Source: Actinoplanes sp. NBC_00393 (GTDB lineage Bacteria > Actinomycetota > Actinomycetes > Mycobacteriales > Micromonosporaceae). Taken from it: a stretch of 64,000 nt of DNA. The stretch is from positions 2,880,501 through 2,944,500 of the forward strand of contig NZ_CP107942.1 in the NCBI RefSeq assembly GCF_036053395.1, given 5' to 3'. Position numbers and translations under genes: made by a program. Shown one piece after another: positions 10,465 through 19,734 of this stretch. Numbering within the stretch: position 1 is the first letter of the stretch; every line of letters starts with the position of its first letter. Under the pieces are notes generated by a model that had not been told where the DNA came from, searched no databases, and worked only from the letters and a program-made list of their open reading frames with translations.

Positions 10465-10934
10465 AGCAGGGAGGCCAGGTTGCCGGCGAGCACGGCGACG
10501 ATCACCAGGACCGCGACGACGAAACCGGTGATGCCGAAACCGCGAGCGACTCCGGTCTGTGGCGGGCCGTCCTTGGTCAGGCCGGCCAGCCACGCTGCCG
10601 CGGCGCCGAGGACGGCCGGGGCGCCCGACCACCACACCGGCAGCGTGACCAGTGACAGCGCGCCGAGGATGATCGCGCCGATCCGGGCCCGGGCCGGGTC
10701 GCGGATCAGCGGCAGCCCGACCGCCAGCGCGACCAGCAGGCCGAGGCCGCCGACGACGCTGATGCTCACGATGCTGTCTACCGGTCCTTCCGGCCGGTGC
10801 GGGTCGCCGTCGCCGAACACGAGGTCGGCGACCCGGAACGCGAGGTTCGCGACGGTCGAGAGCAGGAACGCGCCGCCGACGAGCATCGGTGCGGACATGC
10901 CGCGGGACGTACGGTTCGCAGTGGTGTTGGACAT
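10458..10934 (-). CDS. hypothetical four-helix membrane protein
   Basis: A 158-residue protein, start ATG 10934 preceded by GGAGG (AGGTTTCCTC spacing). Four hydrophobic stretches are visible: LVGGAFLLSTVANLAFRV, IVSISVVGGLGLLVALAVGL, IGAIILGALSLVTLPVWW and GFGITGFVVAVLVIVAVLAG. No catalytic motif or known family is recognised. It is divergent from a two-component system, which could regulate it, but no shared operator is evident. Confidence 0.7.
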   Translation of the reverse strand: MSNTTANRTSRGMSAPMLVGGAFLLSTVANLAFRVADLVFGDGDPHRPEGPVDSIVSISVVGGLGLLVALAVGLPLIRDPARARIGAIILGALSLVTLPVWWSGAPAVLGAAAAWLAGLTKDGPPQTGVARGFGITGFVVAVLVIVAVLAGNLASLLG

Positions 10935-11079
10935 GAGGAAACCTCCGTCGTGGACCGCCCCGGTCGTTCCGGGGCTGTGTCCACCGTGCGCGCCACCCTG
11001 TCCCGGGCACCAGTCCCGCGATGTCCCGGAGCGTCCCGCGCCTCTGTGACCGCGTCCCGCGGTGCTGCACCATGAGTCT

Positions 11080-12759
11080 GTGAACAGTGGAGTGCCGGGC
11101 CCGGTCGTCGGGGCCGCGCTGGCGACCGCGGCCGGTGCGGCGCCGGCCCTGGTCGGGCTGGGCGAGAGCACCCTGCCGACCGGAGCCCTGTACGGCCTGG
11201 GCTGGCCGGCGTTCGGTCTCGCCGCCGCCCTGCTGCTCGACCGGCACGCGCGATCGCGTCTCGGCCGTGCCTTCGCCGGGCTCGCCGTCATCCCCGCGGT
11301 CGTCACCGCGATCGCCCTGCTGTTCCGCGGTGACCAGCCCGGCTGGGCCGCCATCGAGCAGCTCTGGGAACGCGCCGGCGTCGCCCTGGTCGTGGCCGCC
11401 CTGGCGGTGGTCGCCGCGACGATGGACATCGCCGCCGACCGGATGTCGCGGCGCCGGCTGGTCTGGCTGGTCGCCGGGTCCGCGGCGCTGCTCGGCGCGG
11501 TGTCGACGGCGTCGGTCGCCGGTGGTCCGCGGGTGGCGGCGGTCGTCACCACGCTCGGGTTGTGGGGCGCCGCGGCCCTGATCGTGCGGCTGGTCACCAT
11601 CCGCGAGCTGCGCCCGGTCGACGAACCGCTGGTCGACGCCGCGGTCGCGGCCGCCACCCTGCTGATCGGCGCCGGGGTCGGCACCCTGGTCCGGACCGGC
11701 GCCGAGCACGCCGGGGTGCCGCGGCCGGATGTGTCCGGGGCGTTTTCCGCGGTGGTGGCGGCGGTCCTGGTGCTGCCGGCCGGACTGTGGTTGCGGCGGC
11801 AGTTCCTGACCCGCCGGTACGGCCCGGGCGCCCTGTCCGCCGCCGACGTCACCGAGATCACCGCTGAGCTGCACACCCGTACCGATGATGCTCGTGCCCT
11901 GTTGGGGAAGGCCGCCGCGATGGTGGCCGCCGCGAGCGGCCACCGGGAGGTCGGCCTGGTGGTCGGCCCGGACCTGCCGGACGTGCCCGGCCACTGGGTG
12001 CTCTATCCGCTCGCTGTCGGCGCCGACCGGGTGGGCACCCTCTACCTCGAACCGCGCCACCCGGAGGGTCCCGAGCCTCGCCAGGACCGCGTCGTCCGGC
12101 AGCTGCTGCCGACGGTGTCGCTGGTGGCGAAGGCTGTCGACCTGGCCGTCGAGGCCGACCACGTGCGCCGCGACCTGGCCCGCGAGCGCGACACCGAACG
12201 CGCCCGGATCCTCGGCGACCTGCACGACGGCCTCGGCCCGATGCTGGTCGGGATGAGCATGCGGGTCCGCGCCGAACTGCGGCGCCGCCCGGCCCCGGTC
12301 CTCGAGGCGCTGGCGAACGATCTGGCCGGCTGCCGCAGCGACCTGCGCCGCATCGTCTCCGGTCTCACGCCGTCGGTTCTCGACGACGGCGACCTCGCCG
12401 CCGCGCTGGAACGCCTCGCCGGCTCCTTCACCGGGCAGGGGCCCAAGGTCAAGCTCGGCGCGGTCCCGGACGCGCATCTCGCCCCGGAGGTCGCGGTGGC
12501 GGTGTACCGGCTGGTCGCCGAAGGCCTCACCAACGCGCTGCGGCACGCGCGAGCCGGGCAGGTGGCCGTCGAGGTACGCACGACGAGCGACACCGTGCAG
12601 GTGGACGTGACCGACGACGGTGTGGGCGGCCCGATCGTCCCCGGCGTCGGCCTGTCGTCGCTGCGCCGCCGCGCGGAGGAGCTCGGCGGCACGCTGCAGG
12701 TGGACGCCGGCGCCGGCCGGGGTACGCGGCTGCGCCTGGAAATGCCGGCGGCGCCGTGA
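11080..12759 (+). CDS. NarL-type sensor histidine kinase
   Basis: A 559-residue membrane kinase. The N-terminal half (about 1-260) has a series of hydrophobic helices. The HisKA_3 dimerisation region has the phosphorylated His in LGDLHDGLGPMLVGM, and the C-terminal HATPase_c domain shows EGLTNALRHARAG (N box) and DDGVGG (G1 box). It should autophosphorylate and pass the phosphate to the response regulator whose GTG start overlaps its stop. A GTG at 11080 is preferred; a GTG at 11062 is also in frame. The signal is unknown. Confidence 0.9.
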   Translation: MNSGVPGPVVGAALATAAGAAPALVGLGESTLPTGALYGLGWPAFGLAAALLLDRHARSRLGRAFAGLAVIPAVVTAIALLFRGDQPGWAAIEQLWERAGVALVVAALAVVAATMDIAADRMSRRRLVWLVAGSAALLGAVSTASVAGGPRVAAVVTTLGLWGAAALIVRLVTIRELRPVDEPLVDAAVAAATLLIGAGVGTLVRTGAEHAGVPRPDVSGAFSAVVAAVLVLPAGLWLRRQFLTRRYGPGALSAADVTEITAELHTRTDDARALLGKAAAMVAAASGHREVGLVVGPDLPDVPGHWVLYPLAVGADRVGTLYLEPRHPEGPEPRQDRVVRQLLPTVSLVAKAVDLAVEADHVRRDLARERDTERARILGDLHDGLGPMLVGMSMRVRAELRRRPAPVLEALANDLAGCRSDLRRIVSGLTPSVLDDGDLAAALERLAGSFTGQGPKVKLGAVPDAHLAPEVAVAVYRLVAEGLTNALRHARAGQVAVEVRTTSDTVQVDVTDDGVGGPIVPGVGLSSLRRRAEELGGTLQVDAGAGRGTRLRLEMPAAP

Positions 12760-13385
12760 TCAGGGTGCTGGTGGCCGACGACCACCCGATCGTCCTGGCC
12801 GGCCTGTCCGCGCTGATCGACTCGGAGCCCGGCCTGGAGGTGGTCGCCGCGGTCCGCTCGGCCGCGGAGGCGCTGGCCGTCACCGCCGAGGCCGACATCG
12901 CCGTGCTGGACCTGCGGCTGCCCGACGGCGACGGGATCAGCCTGGGCGCGACCCTGAAACGGCGACAGCCCAGCCTGCGGGTGCTGGTGTTCACCATGCA
13001 CGCTGATGACCAGTCCGTCGTACGCAGTCTGGGTTCCGGCCTGGACGGCTACCTGCTGAAGGACTCCGACCCGGAGGACGTGCTCGCCGCGATCCGCTCG
13101 GCCGCCCGCGGCGCCCTGGTGCTGGGCCGCGGCGCGCAGGCCGCGGTGGTGGCGGCGACGCGGGTGGCGCCGCCGCCGCCGAGCCTGGCCGCGCTGGACT
13201 CCCGCGACCTGGAGATCCTCGAGCTGCTCGTCCGCGGCCTGTCCACCACACAGGTCGCGTCCCGGCTGTTCCTGGCCCCGAAGACGATCCGCAACCGGAT
13301 CTCCGAGATGCTCGGCAAACTCGGCGTCGCCACCCGCGAGGACGCCGTCGCGCTGGCCCGCGCCAACGGTCTCGGGGTCACTTGA
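12756..13385 (+). CDS. LuxR/NarL-family response regulator
   Basis: A 209-residue regulator, translationally coupled to the kinase (GTGA overlap). The receiver domain (1-120) has the acidic pocket VADDHP, the phospho-acceptor Asp in IAVLDLRLPDGDG and the conserved Lys in YLLKDSDPEDV. A LuxR-type helix-turn-helix lies at about 145-205 (LDSRDLEILELLVRGLSTTQ and KTIRNRISEMLGKL). Targets are not shown by the sequence. The 3' end overlaps the convergent hydrolase gene by 8 bp. Confidence 0.93.
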   Translation: MIRVLVADDHPIVLAGLSALIDSEPGLEVVAAVRSAAEALAVTAEADIAVLDLRLPDGDGISLGATLKRRQPSLRVLVFTMHADDQSVVRSLGSGLDGYLLKDSDPEDVLAAIRSAARGALVLGRGAQAAVVAATRVAPPPPSLAALDSRDLEILELLVRGLSTTQVASRLFLAPKTIRNRISEMLGKLGVATREDAVALARANGLGVT

Positions 13386-14235
13386 GGAAATCGGTGAGGG
13401 CGGCGGCGACGGCGTCCGGGTTCTCCTCGGCCATGTGGTGGCCCGACTCGATCGGCACGCCCCGCACGTCGCCCGCCCACGTGCGCCAGATTGCCAGGGG
13501 GTCGCCGTACAGGTCTTCCATGTCGTCGCGGGTGGACCACAGGAACAGGGCCGGGCATCGTACGGTGCGCCCGGCGCTGCGGTCCGCCAGCTCATGATCG
13601 CGGTCGACGCCCAGACCGGCCCGGTAGTCCTCGAGCATCGCCCGCACCGTGTCCGGGTCGTGGATCGCCGCCCGGAACTCGGCGTAGTTCTCCGCGCCCA
13701 TGGCCCGCGGATCCGCGGTGTACCAGGCGTCCGGGTCGGCCAGGATGGCGCGCTCCGGCTTCTCCGGCACGGCGAAGAAGAACCAGTGGTACCAGTCGCG
13801 GGCGAACTTCGCGTCGCAGCGGGCCAGGGCCTCGCTGATCGGCACCCCGTCCATGACCACCAGCCGGGTCACCGCGTCCGGGTGGTCCAGGGCCAGGCGC
13901 AGCGCCACGTAGCAGCCACGATCGTGCCCGGCGACGGCGAACCTGTCGTGGCCCAGCCGCCGCATCAGCGTCACCAGGTCCTGCGCGACGGCCCGTTTGG
14001 ACTGCTGCGAGTGGTCCGGGAGCACCGTCGCCGTGCCGGACCGGCCGTAGCCGCGCATGTCCGGGCAGACGACGGTGAAACCGCGTTGCAGCAGCTGCGG
14101 CGCGACCCGGTGCCAGGTCGCGCCGGTGCGCGGGTGGCCGTGGATCAGCAGCACCGGTGGGCCGTCCCCGGCATGCCGCACTCGCAACTCGACGTCGCCC
14201 ACGTCCACCCGCTCATCCTTGAATCCCTCGAACAT
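13378..14235 (-). CDS. alpha/beta hydrolase, haloacetate dehalogenase-like
   Basis: A 285-residue cytoplasmic hydrolase. Oxyanion motif LLIHGHPRTGATWHR, nucleophile Asp in VAGHDRGCYVALRL and catalytic His in ESGHHMAEENP are visible. The D-R-G nucleophile elbow plus a Tyr-His-Trp triplet in RDWYHWFFFAVPEKP are features of fluoroacetate/haloacetate dehalogenases, which release halide from 2-haloacetates. An epoxide hydrolase is the main alternative, but the His-Trp pair favours a dehalogenase. Monocistronic and convergent with the response regulator. Confidence 0.8.
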   Translation of the reverse strand: MFEGFKDERVDVGDVELRVRHAGDGPPVLLIHGHPRTGATWHRVAPQLLQRGFTVVCPDMRGYGRSGTATVLPDHSQQSKRAVAQDLVTLMRRLGHDRFAVAGHDRGCYVALRLALDHPDAVTRLVVMDGVPISEALARCDAKFARDWYHWFFFAVPEKPERAILADPDAWYTADPRAMGAENYAEFRAAIHDPDTVRAMLEDYRAGLGVDRDHELADRSAGRTVRCPALFLWSTRDDMEDLYGDPLAIWRTWAGDVRGVPIESGHHMAEENPDAVAAALTDFLK

Positions 14236-14265
14236 GGAGTACCTGTTACCCCGGCCCGGCGGCTC

Positions 14266-15234
14266 TCAGCAGGAGATCCGGGTCCAGCCGCGGTCACCGT
14301 CCGGGGTGTTGCGCACCCGGGTCTCGAACTTCGGCACCACGGTCTGGCGGGCCCAGCCGGTCCAGGTCACCCACTTCACGCGGACCTGCATCCGGTACGA
14401 GTGGGTGCCGCGACGGCAGTCCGCACTCAGCGTCTTCACATGCGGGCCGGCGGCCGGCAGCCGTTCGATGGTGGTGCTGGCGATGGTCCGCGGATTGCAG
14501 TTGTAGCCGAACCGGTTGCACACCTTCGTCTCCAGGGCGACCTGCACCGACGCGCTGCAGTTGATCCGGTTGGCGACGCTCAGCCCGGCTGTGCCCTGGA
14601 CGCGGCGGTCCTTGCGCTGCGGTGGGTTGGTCGACGGGATGAACGCCGGGCTGCCGGTGATGCCGCCCACCCAGTTGCTGCCGGAGCAGCCGCGGGCGCC
14701 GGCCACCGCGGGGTCGATGACGCCGGATCCGCTCAGGAAGATGTCCGAGTTGCGGACCACGTCGCCGCACTTGTCGCTGAGTGCGAACCGTACCGTGTTG
14801 AGGCCGGCGAACAGGTATTTGTTCAGGTTGAGATAGTCGAGTGGCTGCGGTGTGGGTGCCGTGCAGTTCCGGCTGAAGTCGTGGCGGAACGTCTGCGTGC
14901 GGCCGTTTTCGCCGGTGACCGTCATGGTCAGCACGTCGTCGACGACGAAGCGGCCGTTCGCGTTGCGGAATCCGCTGAGGAATGCGCTGGAGACGCTGCT
15001 GCGCCACACCGCGAAATCCCCGGAACGGTAGTAGGTCTCGCCGCGGGCGACGGTTCCGCTGTAGCGGGCGGCGACCTGCACGCTGGGCAGGGCCTTGGCT
15101 TCAGCTCGGGCTTCGGCCTGAGCTGCGGTCTGAGCTTCGGGCTGAGCTTCTGCCTGGGCGGACGCTGGTGGCAGCGGTGCGAATGACATGCCGGCGGCGA
15201 CCAGGGTCGCGGCGATGAGCGCATTACGGCGCAT
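14266..15234 (-). CDS. secreted hypothetical protein, Cys-rich
   Basis: A 322-residue exported protein with a signal peptide (MRRNALIAATLVAAGMSFAP... cleaved near PASAQA), then a low-complexity segment of repeated QAEA/AEA units (about 27-48). The mature part has eight or more Cys (e.g. RNC, DKC, RGC, INC, KVC, ADC, ISC), suggesting disulfides. No enzyme motif is recognised. The fold may be a beta-rich wall-associated domain, but this is a guess. An upstream non-coding stretch to 15489 shows no other gene. Confidence 0.75.
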   Translation of the reverse strand: MRRNALIAATLVAAGMSFAPLPPASAQAEAQPEAQTAAQAEARAEAKALPSVQVAARYSGTVARGETYYRSGDFAVWRSSVSSAFLSGFRNANGRFVVDDVLTMTVTGENGRTQTFRHDFSRNCTAPTPQPLDYLNLNKYLFAGLNTVRFALSDKCGDVVRNSDIFLSGSGVIDPAVAGARGCSGSNWVGGITGSPAFIPSTNPPQRKDRRVQGTAGLSVANRINCSASVQVALETKVCNRFGYNCNPRTIASTTIERLPAAGPHVKTLSADCRRGTHSYRMQVRVKWVTWTGWARQTVVPKFETRVRNTPDGDRGWTRISC

Positions 15235-15489
15235 GATGTGCTCCGATGGAAGGGGAATGGCGGAATATGACGTGGCGCGCCGTAAACGACCCTACGTAAC
15301 GGTTTCCCGCCGGGCCATGAATCGGACAGTCGAACCCGGCGTCCATCGGGCCGCGGGTGCTGACGAATCGGGTTAATCCGTTGGGGAAATGTGAAGCTTC
15401 GATAAAACGCGCATCAGCCCGGCGGTCGCGCATCGGCCGCGACCGAATGCGGTGGTCGCGATAGCGCTTGTCGTACCGATGATGGGTTT

Positions 15490-16497
15490 CTATCTGATGC
15501 TCAGGGTGACGTCGCCGCGGCGCGCGACCAATTCGCCGATCACCGGGTGTCCGGGGATCTCACCGGCGATCAGCAGGCCGCCGGAGGTCTGCGCGTCGGC
15601 CAGCAGCAGCAGTTCGTCCTCGGAGACCCGGCCGGTGCCGGCGTGCGGGCGCACCCAGTCGAGGTTGCGGCGGGTGCCGCCGCTGACGAAGCCGTCCGCG
15701 AGGGCCTTGCGCGCGCCCTCGAGGTAGGGGACCGCGGCGCTGTCGATGACGGCGGTGACGTTGCTGGCGCGGGCGAGTTTGTGCAGGTGGCCGAGGAGGC
15801 CGAAACCGGTCACGTCGGTGGCGCAGCGGACTCCGGCGGCGAGGGCGGCCTCGGCGGCGGACCGGTTCAGGGTGGTCATCGTCGCGATGGCGTGCGGAAA
15901 CACCTCGCCGGTGGACTTGTGACGGCTGTTGAGCACGCCGATGCCGAGCGGTTTGGTCAGGGTCAGCGGGGTGCCGGGAGTGCCGGCGTCGTTGCGGAGC
16001 AGGCGTTCCGGGTCGGCGATGCCGGTGACCGCCATGCCGTACTTGGGTTCCGGGTCGTCGACGCTGTGGCCGCCGGCGACGTGGCAGCCGGCTTCGCGGG
16101 CCACGTCGAGGCCGCCGCGCAGCACCTCGCCGGCGAGTTCCATCGGCAGCGTGTCGCGCGGCCAGCCGAGCAGGTTGACAGCGACCACCGGCGTGCCGCC
16201 CATGGCGTAGACGTCGGAGAGCGCGTTGGCGGCGGCGATCCGGCCCCAGTCGTACGCGTCGTCGACGACCGGGGTGAAGAAGTCGGCGGTGGCGATGACG
16301 GCCGTCCCGGCGGCGATCCGGACCGCCGCGGCGTCGTCGCCGTCGTCCAGGCCGACCAGCAGCTCACCGGGGCCGTCCGGGGCGGCGCCGCCGATCAGGC
16401 CGGAGACCACGCTCTCCAGCTCGCCGGGCGGGATCTTGCAGGCGCAGCCGCCGCCGTGCGCGTACTGGGTCAGGCGGGGGCGGGCTGTGGTCGTCAC
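15490..16497 (-). CDS. selD: selenide, water dikinase (selenophosphate synthetase)
   Basis: A 335-residue enzyme making selenophosphate from selenide and ATP, the selenium donor for SelA. The GTG at 16497 is chosen because it places RLTQYAHGGGCACKI at residues 8-22, aligned with E. coli SelD (C17, K20 there; C18 and K21 here). Other family motifs: ATADFFTPVVDD, NALSDVYAMGG, LAGGHS-like VAGGHSVDDPEP, DVTGFGLLGHL and DAQTSGGLL. An open frame extends upstream, but that stretch does not resemble SelD. It uses Cys, not Sec, at its active site. It is separated from selA-selB by about 5 kb, with selC between them. Confidence 0.95.
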   Translation of the reverse strand: MTTTARPRLTQYAHGGGCACKIPPGELESVVSGLIGGAAPDGPGELLVGLDDGDDAAAVRIAAGTAVIATADFFTPVVDDAYDWGRIAAANALSDVYAMGGTPVVAVNLLGWPRDTLPMELAGEVLRGGLDVAREAGCHVAGGHSVDDPEPKYGMAVTGIADPERLLRNDAGTPGTPLTLTKPLGIGVLNSRHKSTGEVFPHAIATMTTLNRSAAEAALAAGVRCATDVTGFGLLGHLHKLARASNVTAVIDSAAVPYLEGARKALADGFVSGGTRRNLDWVRPHAGTGRVSEDELLLLADAQTSGGLLIAGEIPGHPVIGELVARRGDVTLSIR

Positions 16498-16602
16498 CCA
16501 CGCACTGTCGCACAGCCATTCTGGCGCCGCAGGGCGTGGAGGTTCTGTGAAGGTGCGCATGGCGACTCGGTTCCGTGGCGGCTCGGCCATCACTATCACG
16601 GG

Positions 16603-17220
16603 ATGCGATCGATGGAAGGCCGCGAGGCTGCGCCGGCGCGCCGGTTGCGGCGCGGGGCGACAGCGCTGGTCCTCGCCGTTCCGCTGGCCTGGGCGGCGGT
16701 GGCGGTGACTCAGCTGTCCGGCGTGTGGTTGTTCAGCCGGATCGGGCCTCTGGCGTGGGCCGTGTCCGGGCTGGCCTGGCTGGTGGCCGTCGCCGCCACG
16801 GCGCTGGTCGCGGCGGCATTCTGTCTCGTCCGCCGGTTCCTCCTGGCCGGGATGGCGTTCGTGGTCGGTGCGGCCGGCGCGACGGCGATCGTGCGAACCG
16901 ACTGGACCGCCGCCTTCGTGCACGGCTACTACGAGCGGCACCACGCCGGCTTCCTGGCCGTCGCCGAACTGGCCCGCACCCATCAGCTGGACCCTTTCCC
17001 TGCCGAGCTGCGGTATCTGGCGTTCACCGGGGATCCGATCGTCTACGGCGCGAGCACGGTGTACCTGCCCGCCTGGACCGGGATCGTCGACGGTGTCACC
17101 GGCTACGCCTTCATCGGGGATCCGCCGGCCGGCAGCATCGTCGAATGCGCGGGGGACCCGTGTCAGGTGCGCTGGTCATTGGGCGACGGCTGGTCCTGGA
17201 TCGACATGTACCACCGCTGA
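16603..17220 (+). CDS. hypothetical membrane protein
   Basis: A 205-residue protein starting at ATG 16603. Three hydrophobic segments (about 15-100) are followed by a soluble C-terminal region with two Cys (VECAGDPCQVRW), possibly extracytoplasmic. No known family is recognised. It is divergent from selD and convergent with a sigma factor gene, overlapping it by 45 bp. The overlap makes the extreme C terminus less certain. Confidence 0.6.
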   Translation: MRSMEGREAAPARRLRRGATALVLAVPLAWAAVAVTQLSGVWLFSRIGPLAWAVSGLAWLVAVAATALVAAAFCLVRRFLLAGMAFVVGAAGATAIVRTDWTAAFVHGYYERHHAGFLAVAELARTHQLDPFPAELRYLAFTGDPIVYGASTVYLPAWTGIVDGVTGYAFIGDPPAGSIVECAGDPCQVRWSLGDGWSWIDMYHR

Positions 17221-18453
17221 CTCGGCGCGGGCCCGGAACAGCTCCCGCTCCGCCTCGTTGCGCGTGAGCGAGGCGGCCCGGCCGAACTCCGTCCGGGCCT
17301 CGGCCGCCCGCCCCAGCTGGGCCAGCAGCTCACCGCGGACCGCGGGCAGCTGCGGATAGTCCCGCAGCGACCGTTCCGCGCCGAGTCCGTCCGCGATCCG
17401 GAGTCCGCGCGCCGGATCACCGGCCCGGCCCACCGCAACCGCCTGGTTCAGCCGGACCACCGGCGACGGCAGCAGGTAGGCGAGCACCTCGTAGAGCGCC
17501 GCGATCCGCGCCCAGTCGGTGTCGGCCGCGGTGTGCGCCCGCGCGTGACAGGCCGCGATCGCCGCCTGCAGCGAGTAGAGGCCGCCGCCCAGCTCCTCGG
17601 CGCGTTCCAGGGCGGCCAGACCGCGGCGGATCAGCAGCCGGTCCCACAACCGCCGGTCCTGATCGTCCAGCAGCACCGGCCGGCCGTCGGCGGCGATCCG
17701 CGCGGGGAGCCGCGACGCCTGCAACTCCATCAGGGCGAGCAGGCCGTGCACCTCCGGCTCGTCCGGCAGCAGCCCGGCCAGCACCCGGCCCAGCCGGATC
17801 GCCTCCCGGCACAGCGCCGGCTGCGCCCAATCGGTGCCGCCGGTCGCCGCGTACCCCTCGTTGAAGATCAGATAGACCACTCCGAGGACCGTGCCCAGCC
17901 GTTCCCCGATCTCGGCCGGCGCCGGCATGCTGAACCGCACGCCCGCCTCGGCGAGCGTCCGCTTGGCCCGCACGATGCGCTGCGCCGCGGTCGCCTCGCT
18001 GATCAGGAACGCCCGCGCGATCTCCGGCGTGCTCAGCCCGCCCAGCAGCCGCAACGTCAGCGCCGCCCGCGCCTCCACCGACAGCACCGGATGCGCCGCC
18101 GTGAAGATCAGCCGCAGCAGGTCGTCGCCGATGTGGTCGTCGAGCGAGTCGATCAGCTCGTCGTCGTCCTCCCGCGGGATCGCGTCGTGCGCGAGCACCG
18201 CCAGCTTCGACGCGTAGTTGGTCCGCCGCCGGATCAGGTCGATCGCCCGGTGCTTGGCGGTCGCCCGCAGCCACGGGCCGGGCTCGCGCGGCACACCGTC
18301 ACGCGGCCACTGCTCCAGCGCGATGACCAGGGTGTCCTGGGCGATCTCCTCGGCCACCCCGACGTCCTGGACGAGCCGGGCGAGGCTCGCCACGAGCCTC
18401 GCCGACTCGATCCGCCAGACCGCCTCGAGAACGGCCTTCGCGTCGCTGTTCAA
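17176..18453 (-). CDS. ECF sigma factor, ECF42-like, with C-terminal helical extension
   Basis: A 425-residue alternative sigma factor. Sigma region 2 (about 8-75) shows AEEIAQDTLVIALEQWP and ATAKHRAIDLIRRR; region 4 (about 115-170) has LGGLSTPEIARAFLISEATA. A long C-terminal extension (about 180-425, TPR-like helices) is typical of the ECF42 type. It is coupled (ATGA overlap) to a DGPF/YCII protein, the usual ECF42 partner, and a DUF998 gene precedes that. These sigma factors usually lack a classical anti-sigma factor; control probably goes through the extension. Confidence 0.9.
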   Translation of the reverse strand: MNSDAKAVLEAVWRIESARLVASLARLVQDVGVAEEIAQDTLVIALEQWPRDGVPREPGPWLRATAKHRAIDLIRRRTNYASKLAVLAHDAIPREDDDELIDSLDDHIGDDLLRLIFTAAHPVLSVEARAALTLRLLGGLSTPEIARAFLISEATAAQRIVRAKRTLAEAGVRFSMPAPAEIGERLGTVLGVVYLIFNEGYAATGGTDWAQPALCREAIRLGRVLAGLLPDEPEVHGLLALMELQASRLPARIAADGRPVLLDDQDRRLWDRLLIRRGLAALERAEELGGGLYSLQAAIAACHARAHTAADTDWARIAALYEVLAYLLPSPVVRLNQAVAVGRAGDPARGLRIADGLGAERSLRDYPQLPAVRGELLAQLGRAAEARTEFGRAASLTRNEAERELFRARAESAVVHVDPGPAVAQ

Positions 18454-18824
18454 GCGCCGGCCGCCGGGAAGTCCTCCGGCCCGAACAGCTTCAGCACGTC
18501 CACCTCACCCTCCCAGCCCGGCCAGAGGTCCTGGTGCACCCGCAGGAACCGGGACGCCCACTCGACCGCCTCCTCCTTCGACCGCACCTCGTAGATCGCG
18601 TAGCTGATCACCTCCTTCGACTCGGCGAACGGCCCGTCGGTCAGCATCAGCTCCCCGCCGGCCAGGCTCACCCGGGCGCCGCTCGCGCTCGGCGCCAGCC
18701 CGGAGGTGTCCAGCAGGGCGCCGGCCTTGGTGGCCTCCTCGCCGAGCGCCATGATCGCGGCCATCAGCTCGGGCGGCGGTGGGGTGGTGGACTGCTTCGC
18801 ACGCAACAGGGTCAGGTAACGCAT
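18450..18824 (-). CDS. YCII/DGPF-domain protein
   Basis: A 124-residue alpha/beta-barrel protein of the YCII-related family. The signature TDGPFAESKEVISYAIYEVR is present at about residues 61-80. Such proteins are encoded next to ECF42 sigma factors, and here the stop overlaps the sigma start by 4 bp. Its biochemical role is unknown. A role in sensing or in modulating the sigma factor is an inference from constant pairing. Confidence 0.9.
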   Translation of the reverse strand: MRYLTLLRAKQSTTPPPPELMAAIMALGEEATKAGALLDTSGLAPSASGARVSLAGGELMLTDGPFAESKEVISYAIYEVRSKEEAVEWASRFLRVHQDLWPGWEGEVDVLKLFGPEDFPAAGA

Positions 18825-18857
18825 GTCGGGTCCCCTTCAAGATCAGCGGTAGTGGGT

Positions 18858-19436
18858 TCAGCGGTAGTGGGCGAAGATCGTGGACAGCCAGGCCGAAGCC
18901 AGTATCACGGCTCCGGTGAAGCCGAGCAGGCCCGCTGCGGTGCCGCCGCCGGCGGCCATCGCAACAAATCCGATCAGGAACAACACCCCGGTGACGTACG
19001 AGAAGACGGCCAATCCACCGTCGAGGCGCCGCCCGATCAGGAAACAGGCGGCGACCAGGGCGAGAAACCCGATCCCGCCGAGCACGAAGTGCAGGCTCCC
19101 GTGCCAGCTCATCGGCACCACCTCGGGCGTGCCCGCCGGAAACCCGCGGCCCGGATCGGCGGCGAAGAAGCCGGACCCGACCATGCCGAGCCCGTACACG
19201 CCGAGCAGCGCGCCGGGCCTGACCGTCCGGGACAGCCCGATCGCGCCGGCGACGACCAGCAGACCCGAGACGATCAGGTTCAGGCTGTGCACCCAGCCGA
19301 ACGGGCCGTTGGCCAGCATGCTCCAGGCGTGCCGGGTCGCATCGAAGCCGTCCCGCAGCGCGATCTCGACCAGCGACACCAGGACATACAGCGGTCCGGC
19401 CAGGATGCCGGCGGTCAGCAGCGTACGCGTACGCAT
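18858..19436 (-). CDS. DUF998 family membrane protein
   Basis: A 192-residue integral membrane protein with about six hydrophobic helices: LLTAGILAGPLYVLVSLVEI at the start, FGWVHSLNLIVSGLLVVAGA, and GGIGFLALVAACFLIG further on. The pattern ADPGRGFPAGTP and MSWHGSLHF is typical of DUF998. It is the first gene of the DUF998-DGPF-ECF operon. A 14-bp direct repeat (TCAGCGGTAGTGGG at 18843 and 18858) duplicates its stop region, without effect on the frame. Confidence 0.85.
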   Translation of the reverse strand: MRTRTLLTAGILAGPLYVLVSLVEIALRDGFDATRHAWSMLANGPFGWVHSLNLIVSGLLVVAGAIGLSRTVRPGALLGVYGLGMVGSGFFAADPGRGFPAGTPEVVPMSWHGSLHFVLGGIGFLALVAACFLIGRRLDGGLAVFSYVTGVLFLIGFVAMAAGGGTAAGLLGFTGAVILASAWLSTIFAHYR

Positions 19437-19586
19437 GAGTGTTTCTCCCTGTCGGAGGCGGGCCGCCTACCGGCCCTCACACCCATGGCTCGAACGGCCC
19501 CACCCCGAATCGACACGGTTCTCGAAGTTTTTTCTCCGTCCTGGCCCAGCGGGCGCGAACCGGACAGTGCGGCTACGGTGATCAGC

Positions 19587-19679
19587 GGAGGCGTTCAGGC
19601 AGCTGGTGCTCCTCGCGGTCTTCAAAACCGTTGCGGCCCGGTATCCGGGCCGGGCGGGTTCGATTCCCGTCCGCCTCCG
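19587..19679 (+). tRNA. selC: tRNA-Sec (anticodon UCA)
   Basis: A 93-base tRNA with acceptor arms GGAGGCG (19587-19593) and CGCCTCC (19672-19678), discriminator G, anticodon loop CTTCAAA giving TCA at 19622-19624, a long variable arm (GGCCCGG/CCGGGCC) and the T arm GGCGGGTTCGATTCCCGTC. The long extra arm and UCA anticodon identify tRNA-Sec, which reads the TGA in the formate dehydrogenase gene. TACGGT, 7 bp upstream, may be the -10 box. Confidence 0.97.
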
Positions 19680-19690
19680 CTGAGCAGCAG

Positions 19691-19734
19691 AGAGTGCTGA
19701 CTGAGCCGCCCCAACGCCGCTCAGTCAGCACTCT
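19691..19734 (+). terminator. terminator after tRNA-Sec
   Basis: AGAGTGCTGACTGAGC (19691-19706) pairs perfectly over 16 bp with GCTCAGTCAGCACTCT (19719-19734) around a 12-base loop. There is no T-run, as is common in actinomycetes. It starts 11 bases after the tRNA. Confidence 0.8.

Noticed and set aside
19587..19679. tRNA-Ser (also has a long variable arm)
   Set aside because: The anticodon is TCA, the Sec anticodon, which decodes TGA; a Ser tRNA would have GGA, CGA, TGA or GCT.
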